Assembly (NCBI GenBank): GCA_018109965.1
Contig: JAGBFE010000313.1
Coordinates: 1 to 7,856 of the forward strand
Length of the DNA stretch: 7,856 bases
DNA from: Oscillospiraceae bacterium
GTDB lineage: Bacteria; Bacillota_A; Clostridia; Oscillospirales; Ruminococcaceae
Direction of reading: 5' to 3'
Below the pieces are notes generated by a model. The model was given only the letters and a program-made list of their open reading frames with translations. It was not told the origin of the DNA and ran no database searches. Below are positions 1-5,696 of the stretch, piece by piece (position 1 is the first letter of the stretch; every line of letters starts with the position of its first letter). A program made the position numbers and the translations under genes.

Positions 1-117
1 GAAGCAGTTGGTTACCCTGAAGGTGGCATTGCTCCCGGCACAAAATGGGAAGACATCCCTGAAGATTTTGAATGCCCACTTTGCGGTGTAGGCAAAGATA
101 TGTTCAGCGAAGGCTGA
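1..117 (+). CDS. Rubredoxin, C-terminal part (5' end outside window)
   Basis: This is the last 38 codons of a rubredoxin, open from base 1 to a TGA at 115-117. Rubredoxins are small cytoplasmic proteins that carry one electron on an iron held by four cysteines. In anaerobes they often feed oxygen and peroxide reductases. Visible here are the family's middle segment [12 protein letters not shown] (residues 10-20 of the fragment), the second metal-binding pair ECPLCG (cysteines 25 and 28, codons 73-75 and 82-84), and the typical ending GVGKDMF. The first CxxCG pair must lie upstream of the window. The gene ends where a stand-alone rubredoxin normally ends, so nothing is fused to its C-terminus. 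Whether it is a free rubredoxin of about 53 residues or the tail of a larger flavoprotein or rubrerythrin fusion cannot be decided. Family assignment is near certain. Confidence 0.93.
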   Translation, partial: EAVGYPEGGIAPGTKWEDIPEDFECPLCGVGKDMFSEG

Positions 118-121
118 TTTT

Positions 122-150
122 TTGACAGTTAATTTAGTTTCCTATATAAT
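122..150 (+). promoter_or_regulatory. Perfect-consensus sigma-A promoter downstream of rubredoxin
   Basis: TTGACA at 122-127 and TATAAT at 145-150 are separated by exactly 17 bases, matching the vegetative consensus at 12 of 12 positions. The predicted start near 157 falls in a C/T-rich stretch, which is less favourable; the first purine is at 161. No gene follows on this strand: a terminator hairpin begins at 176 and the DNA beyond is antisense to trxB. It may drive a very short RNA or be a relic. Confidence 0.6.
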
Positions 151-175
151 TTTCCCCTTTAAAATTTAAAAGCAG

Positions 176-208
176 AACACCGATGCAGTGCATCGGTGTT
201 TTTGTTTT
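176..208 (+). terminator. Intrinsic terminator after rubredoxin
   Basis: AACACCGATGCA (176-187) is perfectly complementary to TGCATCGGTGTT (189-200), giving a stem of about 10 bp with a 5-base loop, followed by a run of T interrupted by one G. It would end the rubredoxin transcript and also anything started at the promoter at 122-150. Confidence 0.85.
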
Positions 209-292
209 GTGGGTGAATTATACTATCAAGTGCACCATCCGGATACAAAAATCAAACAAATCAACTGGTCTTTACAATATAATTCCGCACAC

Positions 293-320
293 AAAAAAAG
301 CTATGCATTTCTGCATAGCT
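293..320 (-). terminator. Intrinsic terminator of trxA-trxB
   Basis: AGCTATGCA (299-307) pairs with TGCATAGCT (312-320) across a 4-base loop. Read on the minus strand the stem is followed by seven T (293-299). It lies just past the trxB stop codon. On the plus strand the hairpin is followed by CTTTTT, so it may work in both directions. The DNA between this hairpin and the one at 176-208 (about 209-292) shows no gene. Confidence 0.85.
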
Positions 321-327
321 CTTTTTA

Positions 328-1251
328 TCAGATATTTTCTGCCAGATATTCCTCTGCCATATGGGCTGCCACAGCGCCGTCCGCCACAGCAGTCACTACC
401 TGCCTCAGCAGCTTGGTGCGCACATCGCCCACTGCAAACACGCCGCCGATTTCGGTTTTTGTGGTTTCGTCAGCTGTGATGTATCCACCAGCATCAAGGG
501 ATATCTGCCCTGCCACAAGTTCCGTTGCAGGCTTGCGGCCGATGCTTACAAACACACCGTCACAGTCTATCTGTTTTTCTTCGCCTGTGTTTACATCCTT
601 CAGAACAACACCGCTCACCTTTTCGCCGTGGAGAATTTCCTTTACAGTGCTGTTCCAGCAGAATTCCACATTCTGTGCATTCATCAGCGGCTGGTGATAA
701 ATTTTTGTTGCACGGAGAGTATCACGGCGGTGCACAACAATAACCTTTTTTGCCACACGGCTCAAAAGCAGTGCATCTGCTGCCGCACTGTTGCCGCCGC
801 CAACAACCACAACGGTTTTGCCCTTGTAGAACATACCGTCGCAGGCTGCACAGTACGCAACACCGCGGCCAACAAGGGACTGCTCGTTTGGCAGGCCAAG
901 TTCCCTTGGGTTTGCCCCTGTGGCAATAACCACAGTTCTGCCAAAATATTCGCCCTCACTTGTGTTTATAACCTTGGGATTTGCAGCAAGGTCCGCTGTA
1001 TAAACCTCGGCATATTCGGTGACTGCGCCAAAGCGTTCTGCCTGCTGCTGCATCTTTGCAGCAAGGTCAAAACCGTCAACGCCCTCTTCAAACCCCGGAT
1101 AATTATCTATCTGTGTGGTCAGTGCCATCTGGCCGCCTGCGGAAAGTTTTTCCAGCACGGCAACAGAAAGCCCTGCCCTTGCGGCGTACAGTGCCGCGGT
1201 GTAACCGCCCGGGCCGCCGCCGATAATCAGCATATCATACACATTAGCCAT
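328..1251 (-). CDS. trxB: Thioredoxin reductase (NADPH-dependent, FAD)
   Basis: This 307-residue cytoplasmic flavoenzyme passes electrons from NADPH through FAD to the disulfide of thioredoxin. The first FAD motif GGGPGG is at residues 11-16. The redox pair is C134-A-A-C137 in YCAACDG. The nucleotide-binding loop GGGNSA is at 151-156, followed by HRRDTLR at 174-180, whose arginines normally hold the NADPH 2'-phosphate. The FAD-closing motif VFAVGDVRTK is at 271-280. Keeping both nucleotide motifs argues against the ferredoxin-dependent or NADPH-independent subfamilies. Length is normal for the low-molecular-weight type. The more usual active site is CATC or CAVC, so CAAC is a mild variant. 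The start is fixed by AGGAGG eight bases before ATG. That site overlaps the trxA stop codon, with 12 bases between the genes, implying coupled translation and one operon. The product is near certain. Confidence 0.97.
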   Translation of the reverse strand: MANVYDMLIIGGGPGGYTAALYAARAGLSVAVLEKLSAGGQMALTTQIDNYPGFEEGVDGFDLAAKMQQQAERFGAVTEYAEVYTADLAANPKVINTSEGEYFGRTVVIATGANPRELGLPNEQSLVGRGVAYCAACDGMFYKGKTVVVVGGGNSAAADALLLSRVAKKVIVVHRRDTLRATKIYHQPLMNAQNVEFCWNSTVKEILHGEKVSGVVLKDVNTGEEKQIDCDGVFVSIGRKPATELVAGQISLDAGGYITADETTKTEIGGVFAVGDVRTKLLRQVVTAVADGAVAAHMAEEYLAENI

Positions 1252-1263
1252 TGTGTCTGCCTC

Positions 1264-1584
1264 CTATGCCATATTTTGTGCAATAAAGCTGTCGATTGCA
1301 GCTTTGGATGGTGGATTTGTCACCGAAGCAACCGCTTTTCCATCTTTGAAAAGCACAAGTGTAGGGATAATTTCTATTCCCATTTCATCGGACAGTCCGC
1401 CGTCCTCATCCACATTGATTTTTACCACTTCCAGCACATCGCTGTACTGGTCTGCCGCCTTGTCAAAAACAGGGCCGATTCTGCGGCAGTAACCGCACCA
1501 CGGTGCCCAGAAGTCCACAAGGACAGGTTTTTCGCCGTTTATAAGCTGTTCCAGTCTGTTTCTGTCTATATTCAATGCTGCCAT
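1264..1584 (-). CDS. trxA: Thioredoxin with CGYC active site
   Basis: This 106-residue protein has the length and fold signature of thioredoxin. DFWAPWCGYC spans residues 24-33 with redox cysteines C30 and C33. The buried aspartate is D24, the cis-proline is P74 in EIIPTLVLFKDGK, and no signal peptide is present, so it acts in the cytoplasm. Thioredoxins reduce disulfides in ribonucleotide reductase, peroxiredoxins and other partners. The classical site is CGPC. Here tyrosine replaces proline between the cysteines, a position known to set redox potential (glutaredoxins have CPYC). The C-terminal helix region reads TNPPSK where the family usually has a VGA-type turn. The direct neighbour trxB makes it the likely substrate of that reductase. 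The start follows AAAGGGG about eight bases upstream. It is a thioredoxin with high certainty, but whether it is the main cell thioredoxin or a specialised one is open. Confidence 0.94.
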   Translation of the reverse strand: MAALNIDRNRLEQLINGEKPVLVDFWAPWCGYCRRIGPVFDKAADQYSDVLEVVKINVDEDGGLSDEMGIEIIPTLVLFKDGKAVASVTNPPSKAAIDSFIAQNMA

Positions 1585-1626
1585 AAATGTATCCCCTTTC
1601 CGTTCTTTCCTGTTTTCTATGTTTTT

Positions 1627-1654
1627 ATTATAACCTGTATTATATTTTTTTAAA
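1627..1654 (-). promoter_or_regulatory. Putative promoter of trxA-trxB
   Basis: On the minus strand TTTAAA (1654-1649) and a perfect TATAAT (1632-1627) are 16 bases apart in the 83-base gap between the SDR stop and the trxA start. A second TATAAT lies at 1644-1639. The -35 box matches only four of six positions. No convincing terminator separates the SDR from trxA, so readthrough from the SDR gene is also possible. Confidence 0.4.
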
Positions 1655-1667
1655 GTGATTACATCAC

Positions 1668-2414
1668 CTAAGTCCTTGCCATACCGTCAACGCTGAGCAC
1701 CACACCTGTGATGTAGCTTGCTTCATCAGATGCGAGGAAAACAAAAGCATTTGCGATATCCTCCGGTCTGCCTATGCGGCGCAGAGGAACTTTTTCGATA
1801 AGCGGACGGATAACCTCCTGCGGTACAGCTTTCATCATATCGGTTTCAATTATGCCCGGTGCAACTGCATTTACGCGGATATTTTTTGGACCAAGTTCCC
1901 TTGCAAGGGAAACTGTCATACCATTGACTGCAAATTTGCTTGCAGGATATGCAAAGCCGCTTGGCTGGCCGGAAATGCTGACCATTGATGAGGTGGACAG
2001 GATAACCCCGCCGCCCTTTGCCACCATGCAGTCAATTGCCGCCCTTGTGGCATTGAAAACGCCTTTTACATTGAGGTCCATCACCTTGTCAAACATTTCT
2101 TCGGTATATTCAGTAAACGGTGTGCTTTCGCTCATACCTGCGTTGTTTACAAGAATATCCACACAGCCGTATTTGATGCTGGTAAACATAAATGCTTCTT
2201 TCACTGCCTCAAGGTTTGAAAGGTCGGGACTGATGCCGTCCACAATGCTGTCGGGATATTTTTCCCTCAGCTTTGCAACTGCCCTGTCGGCAGATTCCTG
2301 ACTTGATGCAGTGATAATCACCTTTGCCCCCTCAGCCAGAAATTTATCTGCTGTGGCAAAGCCGATGCCGCGGCTGCCGCCTGTGATGATAGCAATTTTA
2401 TCTTTAAGTCTCAT
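1668..2414 (-). CDS. SDR-family oxidoreductase (FabG/BaiA-like)
   Basis: This is a classical short-chain dehydrogenase/reductase of 248 residues, cytoplasmic and probably a tetramer like its family. The cofactor loop TGGSRGIG is at residues 11-18, NNAG at 90-93 and the structural asparagine at N115. The catalytic set is S143, Y156 and K160 (YPASK), with the PG motif at 186-187 and SYITG near 233-237. The arginine before GIG and the TASSQES stretch after the second strand resemble NADPH-using FabG enzymes. Other parts, such as GGSRGIGFA, PDL, GVFN, YPASK and the SVDG ending, remind me of bile-acid 3-alpha-dehydrogenases (BaiA). That comparison is from memory and is not a substrate assignment. 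No fatty-acid or bai genes lie nearby. The start follows GGGGG seven bases upstream. Family is certain; substrate is unknown. Confidence 0.92.
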   Translation of the reverse strand: MRLKDKIAIITGGSRGIGFATADKFLAEGAKVIITASSQESADRAVAKLREKYPDSIVDGISPDLSNLEAVKEAFMFTSIKYGCVDILVNNAGMSESTPFTEYTEEMFDKVMDLNVKGVFNATRAAIDCMVAKGGGVILSTSSMVSISGQPSGFAYPASKFAVNGMTVSLARELGPKNIRVNAVAPGIIETDMMKAVPQEVIRPLIEKVPLRRIGRPEDIANAFVFLASDEASYITGVVLSVDGMART

Positions 2415-2492
2415 AACCTTACCCCCGTTTTTATTTGTTGAAAACGATGTCTGTAAACTGTTTTGCCGTATATTTATATATTTTATGTTTAT

Positions 2493-2501
2493 ATTATATC
2501 A
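2493..2501 (-). promoter_or_regulatory. Extended -10 promoter for the SDR gene
   Basis: On the minus strand TG-A-TATAAT (2501-2493) is a full extended -10 element. A -35 box is not recognisable at the usual distance, which extended -10 promoters tolerate. Predicted transcription starts near 2487, giving a leader of about 70 AT-rich bases. It lies back to back with the promoter at 2551-2579. Confidence 0.5.
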
Positions 2502-2550
2502 CAGCTTTATGCGTTTTTATGTAATGTAGTCACATTTTTTTCGCCCTGTG

Positions 2551-2579
2551 TTGACAGCAAAAAACAGCTATTTTATAAT
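2551..2579 (+). promoter_or_regulatory. Perfect-consensus promoter of the HEPN-like orphan gene
   Basis: TTGACA (2551-2556) and TATAAT (2574-2579) are 17 bases apart, a 12/12 match to the vegetative consensus. Transcription would start near 2586, about 23 bases before the ATG, leaving only the ribosome binding site as leader. This predicts strong, sigma-A-driven expression unless a repressor acts on it. No clear operator palindrome is visible between promoter and start. Confidence 0.8.
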
Positions 2580-2608
2580 TAAAACATACATTGAACGGAG
2601 GCTGTTTT

Positions 2609-3325
2609 ATGACACATAATGATGCCAGTTTTTCCTTTATGCACCGTATTGAAGAAATTGAACTCAACATTGCCGACAAGCGCTGGCAGTCCGCCCTTGC
2701 ACTCAGTCTGACCCTGCCAGACATCTGCGGCGGCATTGCTTTCCCCGAAATTGTAAAGCACTACCGTGACGGCCGCGTGATGCTGGACAGGCAGAAAAAG
2801 CCCACAAGAGATGTAGGCGGGCAGTATATCCGCTGGTTTGACAGTTTTGCCGCACCTTTTTTCAAGTTGGATGAATCGGACGAAAAAGCCTATATCTGCG
2901 GTGAACGCTGCTGGCAGCTGAGATGTGAATATCTGCATCAGAACAAAGGCTTTATCAACGACGAAAATGAAGAAGCCGTGCGTTTTCACCTTGGTGTAAA
3001 CTGCGGCAGCTCGGTGTGCGGATTTGACACAGCACAGCAGAACGGCGAAAGCCTTGATATAAGAATTGACATTGAACAGTTCTGCCTGCGCATGTGCAGT
3101 GCGGCACGCAGTTTTTATGATGTCTATCACACCCAAAAGGATTTCAGCCTTTACAACACCCCTGTGCTGGATTTTATCGCCGCAACACAGCCACAGACCG
3201 CTGACCCCACCGATGCAAGCGGCAAAAATGCCGACTGCCCCTGCAGCACACAGGCAGACAAAGCTGACAGCGACACCCCTGACAGCACAAGGAAAAGCCT
3301 GTGGCGCAGAATATTCGGCAAATAA
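2609..3325 (+). CDS. Uncharacterised protein with HEPN-like RxxxxH motif
   Basis: I do not recognise a named family for this 238-residue protein. Residues 1-190 look like a soluble alpha-helical domain. It has hydrophobic-amphipathic helices around 26-45 (SALALSLTLPDICGGI), a conserved-looking GQYIRWFD at 71-78, and YICGERCWQLRCEYLHQ at 95-111. The last stretch contains R105-C-E-Y-L-H110. R-x4-6-H is the catalytic signature of HEPN-fold ribonucleases, and the surrounding LRCxxLH context is one I associate with HEPN-like hypothetical proteins. Function is therefore inference. Residues about 193-228 are a polar, low-complexity, probably disordered linker, ending in a basic-aromatic tip KSLWRRIFGK. 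No signal peptide or membrane segment is present. The ATG at 2609 is preferred because GGAGG (2597-2601) sits seven bases before it; an in-frame TTG at 2591 would lie upstream of this site. The gene stands alone, with its own promoter and terminator and no partner gene. Confidence 0.75.
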   Translation: MTHNDASFSFMHRIEEIELNIADKRWQSALALSLTLPDICGGIAFPEIVKHYRDGRVMLDRQKKPTRDVGGQYIRWFDSFAAPFFKLDESDEKAYICGERCWQLRCEYLHQNKGFINDENEEAVRFHLGVNCGSSVCGFDTAQQNGESLDIRIDIEQFCLRMCSAARSFYDVYHTQKDFSLYNTPVLDFIAATQPQTADPTDASGKNADCPCSTQADKADSDTPDSTRKSLWRRIFGK

Positions 3326-3450
3326 AACCATCAACGCCGCAGACATACTGCAGCTTATAAAATCGCACAGTATTTTTTACAGCACAGCTTTTGTCGTTCA
3401 GACAGTATATCCATCAAAAAAGTGCCGCTGTAAATATCCCGCTTAAAACA

Positions 3451-3493
3451 AAAGCACAGTGAATATCACAAAATGATATTCACTGTGCTTTTT
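3451..3493 (+). terminator. Long bidirectional intrinsic terminator
   Basis: The arm ending at 3468 pairs perfectly with the arm starting at 3474: at least 16 bp (3453-3468 with 3474-3489) around a 5-base loop (CAAAA), followed by TTTTT. A-runs on the left give T-runs on the minus strand, so it can end both the plus-strand orphan gene and the converging minus-strand aldehyde dehydrogenase gene. It lies about 125 bases after the former and 155 bases after the latter. The rest of 3326-3645 shows no gene or other clear element. Confidence 0.85.
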
Positions 3494-3645
3494 ACAAAGG
3501 AGAATCTATTCCCGCTGTACTGCTGTTCAGTTTTTATGGCATTGATGCATCAAACTGTGGTCTAACCGCCTTGCTTTCGTGCAGGTAAATTGTTTACAAA
3601 AATTTCACAATTTGTCGCAGTATATGCTATAGCTTTAAATTGTCA

Positions 3646-5268
3646 TCAGGCCATATGGGAATATGTGTGGTCAACAGGCGGGTTGTAATTTTCGGTGATT
3701 GTGCGTGCTGTTACCCAGCGCATAAGGTTGAGATGGCTGCCCGCCTTGTCGTTGGTGCCGCTTTTTCTGCCGCCGCCAAACGGCTGCTGACCAACCACCG
3801 CACCGGTGGTTTTATCGTTTACATAAATATTGCCTGCAGCATATGTAAGGGCTTTGAGCATCTTTTCGATAACAAAACGGTCGCTTGCAAACACACTGCC
3901 TGTAAGGGCATATGGTGATGTTTCGTTGCAGATTGCCAGTGTTTCGTCCAGCTTGTCATCATCATATACATAGATTGTCAGCACAGGCCCGAATATTTCG
4001 TTGACCATACTTTCATAATATGGTGTTTTTGCGCGGATAATTGTAGGGCGCACAAACCAGCCTTTGCTGTCGTCACACACGCCGCCTGCAATGATTTCAG
4101 CATCATCAGATGCTTTTGCTCTGTCAATATAGCCTTTGATATTATTGTAGGAACGCTGGTGGATAACGGCACACATAAAGTTTGAAAAATCTTCAGGTGA
4201 GCCCATTCTGATACTTTCCACCTTTTCGGTCAGTTCATTCCTGATTTCGTCATAAACCGACTGCGGAATATATGCGCGTGAGCAGGCAGAACATTTTTGT
4301 CCCTGGTATTCAAATGCACCGCGGATAAGTGCTGTGATGAGCGCCTTTCTGTCACAGCTGGTGTGGGCAAACAAAAAGTCCTTGCCGCCTGTTTCGCCAA
4401 CCATGCGCGGATATTCCTTTAATCCGTCAATACCATTCGCCACCTGCTTCCATATTGTGTTGAAAACACCTGTTGAGCCTGTAAAATGAATACCGCCAAG
4501 ATGACCGCTTTTGATTGCTGTATCGGTCAGATTTGGCCCTGCACAGGGCACAAAGTTGATTACACCTGCAGGCAGGCCTGCCTCCATAAGTAACTGCATA
4601 AACATATAGCTGGACAAAATGGCATATTCGCTTGGTTTCCACAGCACTGTGTTGCCCATAAGTGCAGGAGATGTGCACAGATTGCCACCGATTGCAGTAA
4701 AGTTGAAGGGAGCGATTGCAAGGATAACCCCTTCAACAGGACGGTATTCCATACGGTTAACACTGGACACTGTTCTGTTTGGCTGCTGGGAATATATTGT
4801 GCTCATAAAGTAGGTATTAAAGCGCAGAAAGTCAATCAGCTCGCAGGCGGCATCAATCTCTGCCTGATGGACAGTTTTGGACTGGCACACCATATTGGCC
4901 GCATTTATCTGATAGCGGTATTTTTCGCTTAATAACTGTGCCGCACGGTTGAACACTGCAGCGCGGTGGTCGCATGGCAGGCGCATCCAGCTTTCCTTTG
5001 CTTTAAGGGCAGATTCTATGGCTGCTTCTATCTCCTTTTCACCTGCCATATGCACACGGGCAATCACCTTTTTGTTGTCGTGTGGGGCAGTGATTTCCAT
5101 AACATCATCGGTATAGACAGGTTTGCCGTCGATAATAACAGGCACTTCCATAACAATGTCGCGGATTTCGGTCAGTGCCGCCTGTATCTTTTCTCTTTCG
5201 GGCGAGCCTTTTGCATAGGTTTGTACCTTCTCGTTTTCGGGCTGAGGGAAACTGTAGATTGTATTCAT
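3646..5268 (-). CDS. L-glutamate gamma-semialdehyde (P5C) dehydrogenase, ALDH4A1 type
   Basis: This 540-residue aldehyde dehydrogenase oxidises glutamate gamma-semialdehyde (from pyrroline-5-carboxylate) to glutamate with NAD, in proline, arginine or ornithine breakdown. Landmarks: PFNF with N189, WKPSE with K211, FTGS at 262-265, the general-base glutamate E292 in GETGGKDF, and the nucleophile C326 in GQKCSACSRAYIP. The C-terminal half carries EIFGPVLTIYVYDDDK, NIYVNDKTTGAVVGQQPFGGGRKSGTND and LMRWVTARTI. These blocks closely follow the mitochondrial ALDH4A1 family rather than generic ALDHs. Length is full, with no fused proline dehydrogenase domain as in PutA. The ATG at 5268 is chosen over an upstream in-frame ATG at 5313 because AAGGAG lies eight bases before it and the family begins near here. 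It is a single-gene unit with no proline dehydrogenase or ornithine aminotransferase beside it. Substrate assignment is strong; the pathway feeding it is unknown. Confidence 0.93.
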   Translation of the reverse strand: MNTIYSFPQPENEKVQTYAKGSPEREKIQAALTEIRDIVMEVPVIIDGKPVYTDDVMEITAPHDNKKVIARVHMAGEKEIEAAIESALKAKESWMRLPCDHRAAVFNRAAQLLSEKYRYQINAANMVCQSKTVHQAEIDAACELIDFLRFNTYFMSTIYSQQPNRTVSSVNRMEYRPVEGVILAIAPFNFTAIGGNLCTSPALMGNTVLWKPSEYAILSSYMFMQLLMEAGLPAGVINFVPCAGPNLTDTAIKSGHLGGIHFTGSTGVFNTIWKQVANGIDGLKEYPRMVGETGGKDFLFAHTSCDRKALITALIRGAFEYQGQKCSACSRAYIPQSVYDEIRNELTEKVESIRMGSPEDFSNFMCAVIHQRSYNNIKGYIDRAKASDDAEIIAGGVCDDSKGWFVRPTIIRAKTPYYESMVNEIFGPVLTIYVYDDDKLDETLAICNETSPYALTGSVFASDRFVIEKMLKALTYAAGNIYVNDKTTGAVVGQQPFGGGRKSGTNDKAGSHLNLMRWVTARTITENYNPPVDHTYSHMA

Positions 5269-5343
5269 AACAACATCTCCTTTTCTTTGCGTTCTGTGTG
5301 CAGTCACACACAAAACTGATTGGCAATTAAAATCGATGTTTTC

Positions 5344-5371
5344 AAAATACCACAGATTTTTTTGTTGTCAA
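5344..5371 (-). promoter_or_regulatory. Promoter of the P5C dehydrogenase gene
   Basis: On the minus strand a perfect TTGACA (5371-5366) is 16 bases from TATTTT (5349-5344), which is preceded by TGG and so forms an extended -10. Transcription would start near 5337. The leader of about 69 bases contains a small hairpin, TGTGTG/CACACA with loop ACTG (5295-5310), about 20 bases before the ribosome binding site. Confidence 0.6.
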
Positions 5372-5399
5372 ACAGGCATAAAACGAGCAAAATCAGCAG

Positions 5400-5548
5400 T
5401 TTTTAGTACCGTGAACAGCCGGCGGCAGACCGCAGAACAGACTGCAGTCCAGCCGCTGCATACACAATTGCAAAGCCTGAATATATCGGGCAATACTGCT
5501 GCAAAATTTATATTGTTATTTAAGTCCGCAAGCTGTGGACTTTTCTTT
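5400..5548 (+). ncRNA. Candidate small RNA or unexplained structured intergenic DNA
   Basis: No open gene fits this GC-richer island inside a 428-base AT-rich gap. It contains inverted repeats, including GCCTGA/TCGGGC around 5476-5492 and GCGGC/GCCGC arms near 5424-5455. It ends in a terminator-like hairpin at 5522-5542. A weak plus-strand promoter, TTGTCA (5365-5370), 17 bases, CAAAAT (5388-5393), would start transcription near 5400, giving an RNA of about 150 bases. I do not recognise a known RNA family. This is a hypothesis from layout only. Confidence 0.25.
5522..5548 (+). terminator. Terminator-like hairpin upstream of ychF
   Basis: AAGTCCGCA (5522-5530) pairs with TGTGGACTT (5534-5542), one pair being G-T, around a 3-base loop, followed by TTCTTT. 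The tail is T-rich on the plus strand, so it would stop a plus-strand transcript coming from 5269-5520, where no protein gene lies. The ychF promoter probably lies in the AT-rich stretch just after it (5543-5590), but no box pair there is convincing. Confidence 0.5.
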
Positions 5549-5588
5549 AAAAATAATGTATTATATTAAATTAGATAAATATGTATTG

Positions 5589-5680
5589 CGGGAACAGGCT
5601 TCACTATCCTGAAATGTTCCCGAAACTGTTACCCAAAAATTATAGAAAGGCGAAAATCCTTATAAACACCGGGGTTTTCG
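5589..5680 (+). promoter_or_regulatory. Structured 5' leader of ychF
   Basis: Two hairpins precede ychF. CGGGAACA (5589-5596) pairs perfectly with TGTTCCCG (5615-5622) across an 18-base loop. The arm at 5651-5660 pairs with 5671-5680 (10 bp including two G-T pairs, 10-base loop). The second ends 16 bases before the ATG. I do not recognise a riboswitch class. The structures may affect mRNA stability or translation, but that is inference. Confidence 0.35.
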
Positions 5681-5696
5681 GTATGGACTTTAAAAT

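Noticed and set aside
361..1653. A long plus-strand open frame of 430 codons opposite trxA and trxB
   Set aside because: It is antisense to two well-supported genes, is cysteine/histidine-rich as reverse-strand frames often are, and lacks a ribosome site and family features.
1649..1667. Small hairpin (GTGAT/ATCAC) between the SDR and trxA genes as a terminator
   Set aside because: The stem is short, contains a G-T pair at its extension, and is followed by A rather than a T run.
2591..2608. TTG start six codons upstream for the orphan gene
   Set aside because: It precedes the GGAGG at 2597-2601 and would sit only a few bases from the predicted transcription start.
2579..3346. A 255-codon minus-strand open frame opposite the orphan gene
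   Set aside because: The plus-strand frame has a perfect promoter, ribosome site and terminator, and the minus frame has none of these; its composition is typical of an antisense shadow.
5269..5313. Upstream ATG adding 15 residues to the P5C dehydrogenase
   Set aside because: It has no good ribosome site and the extension crosses the real one; the ATG at 5268 has AAGGAG at the right distance.
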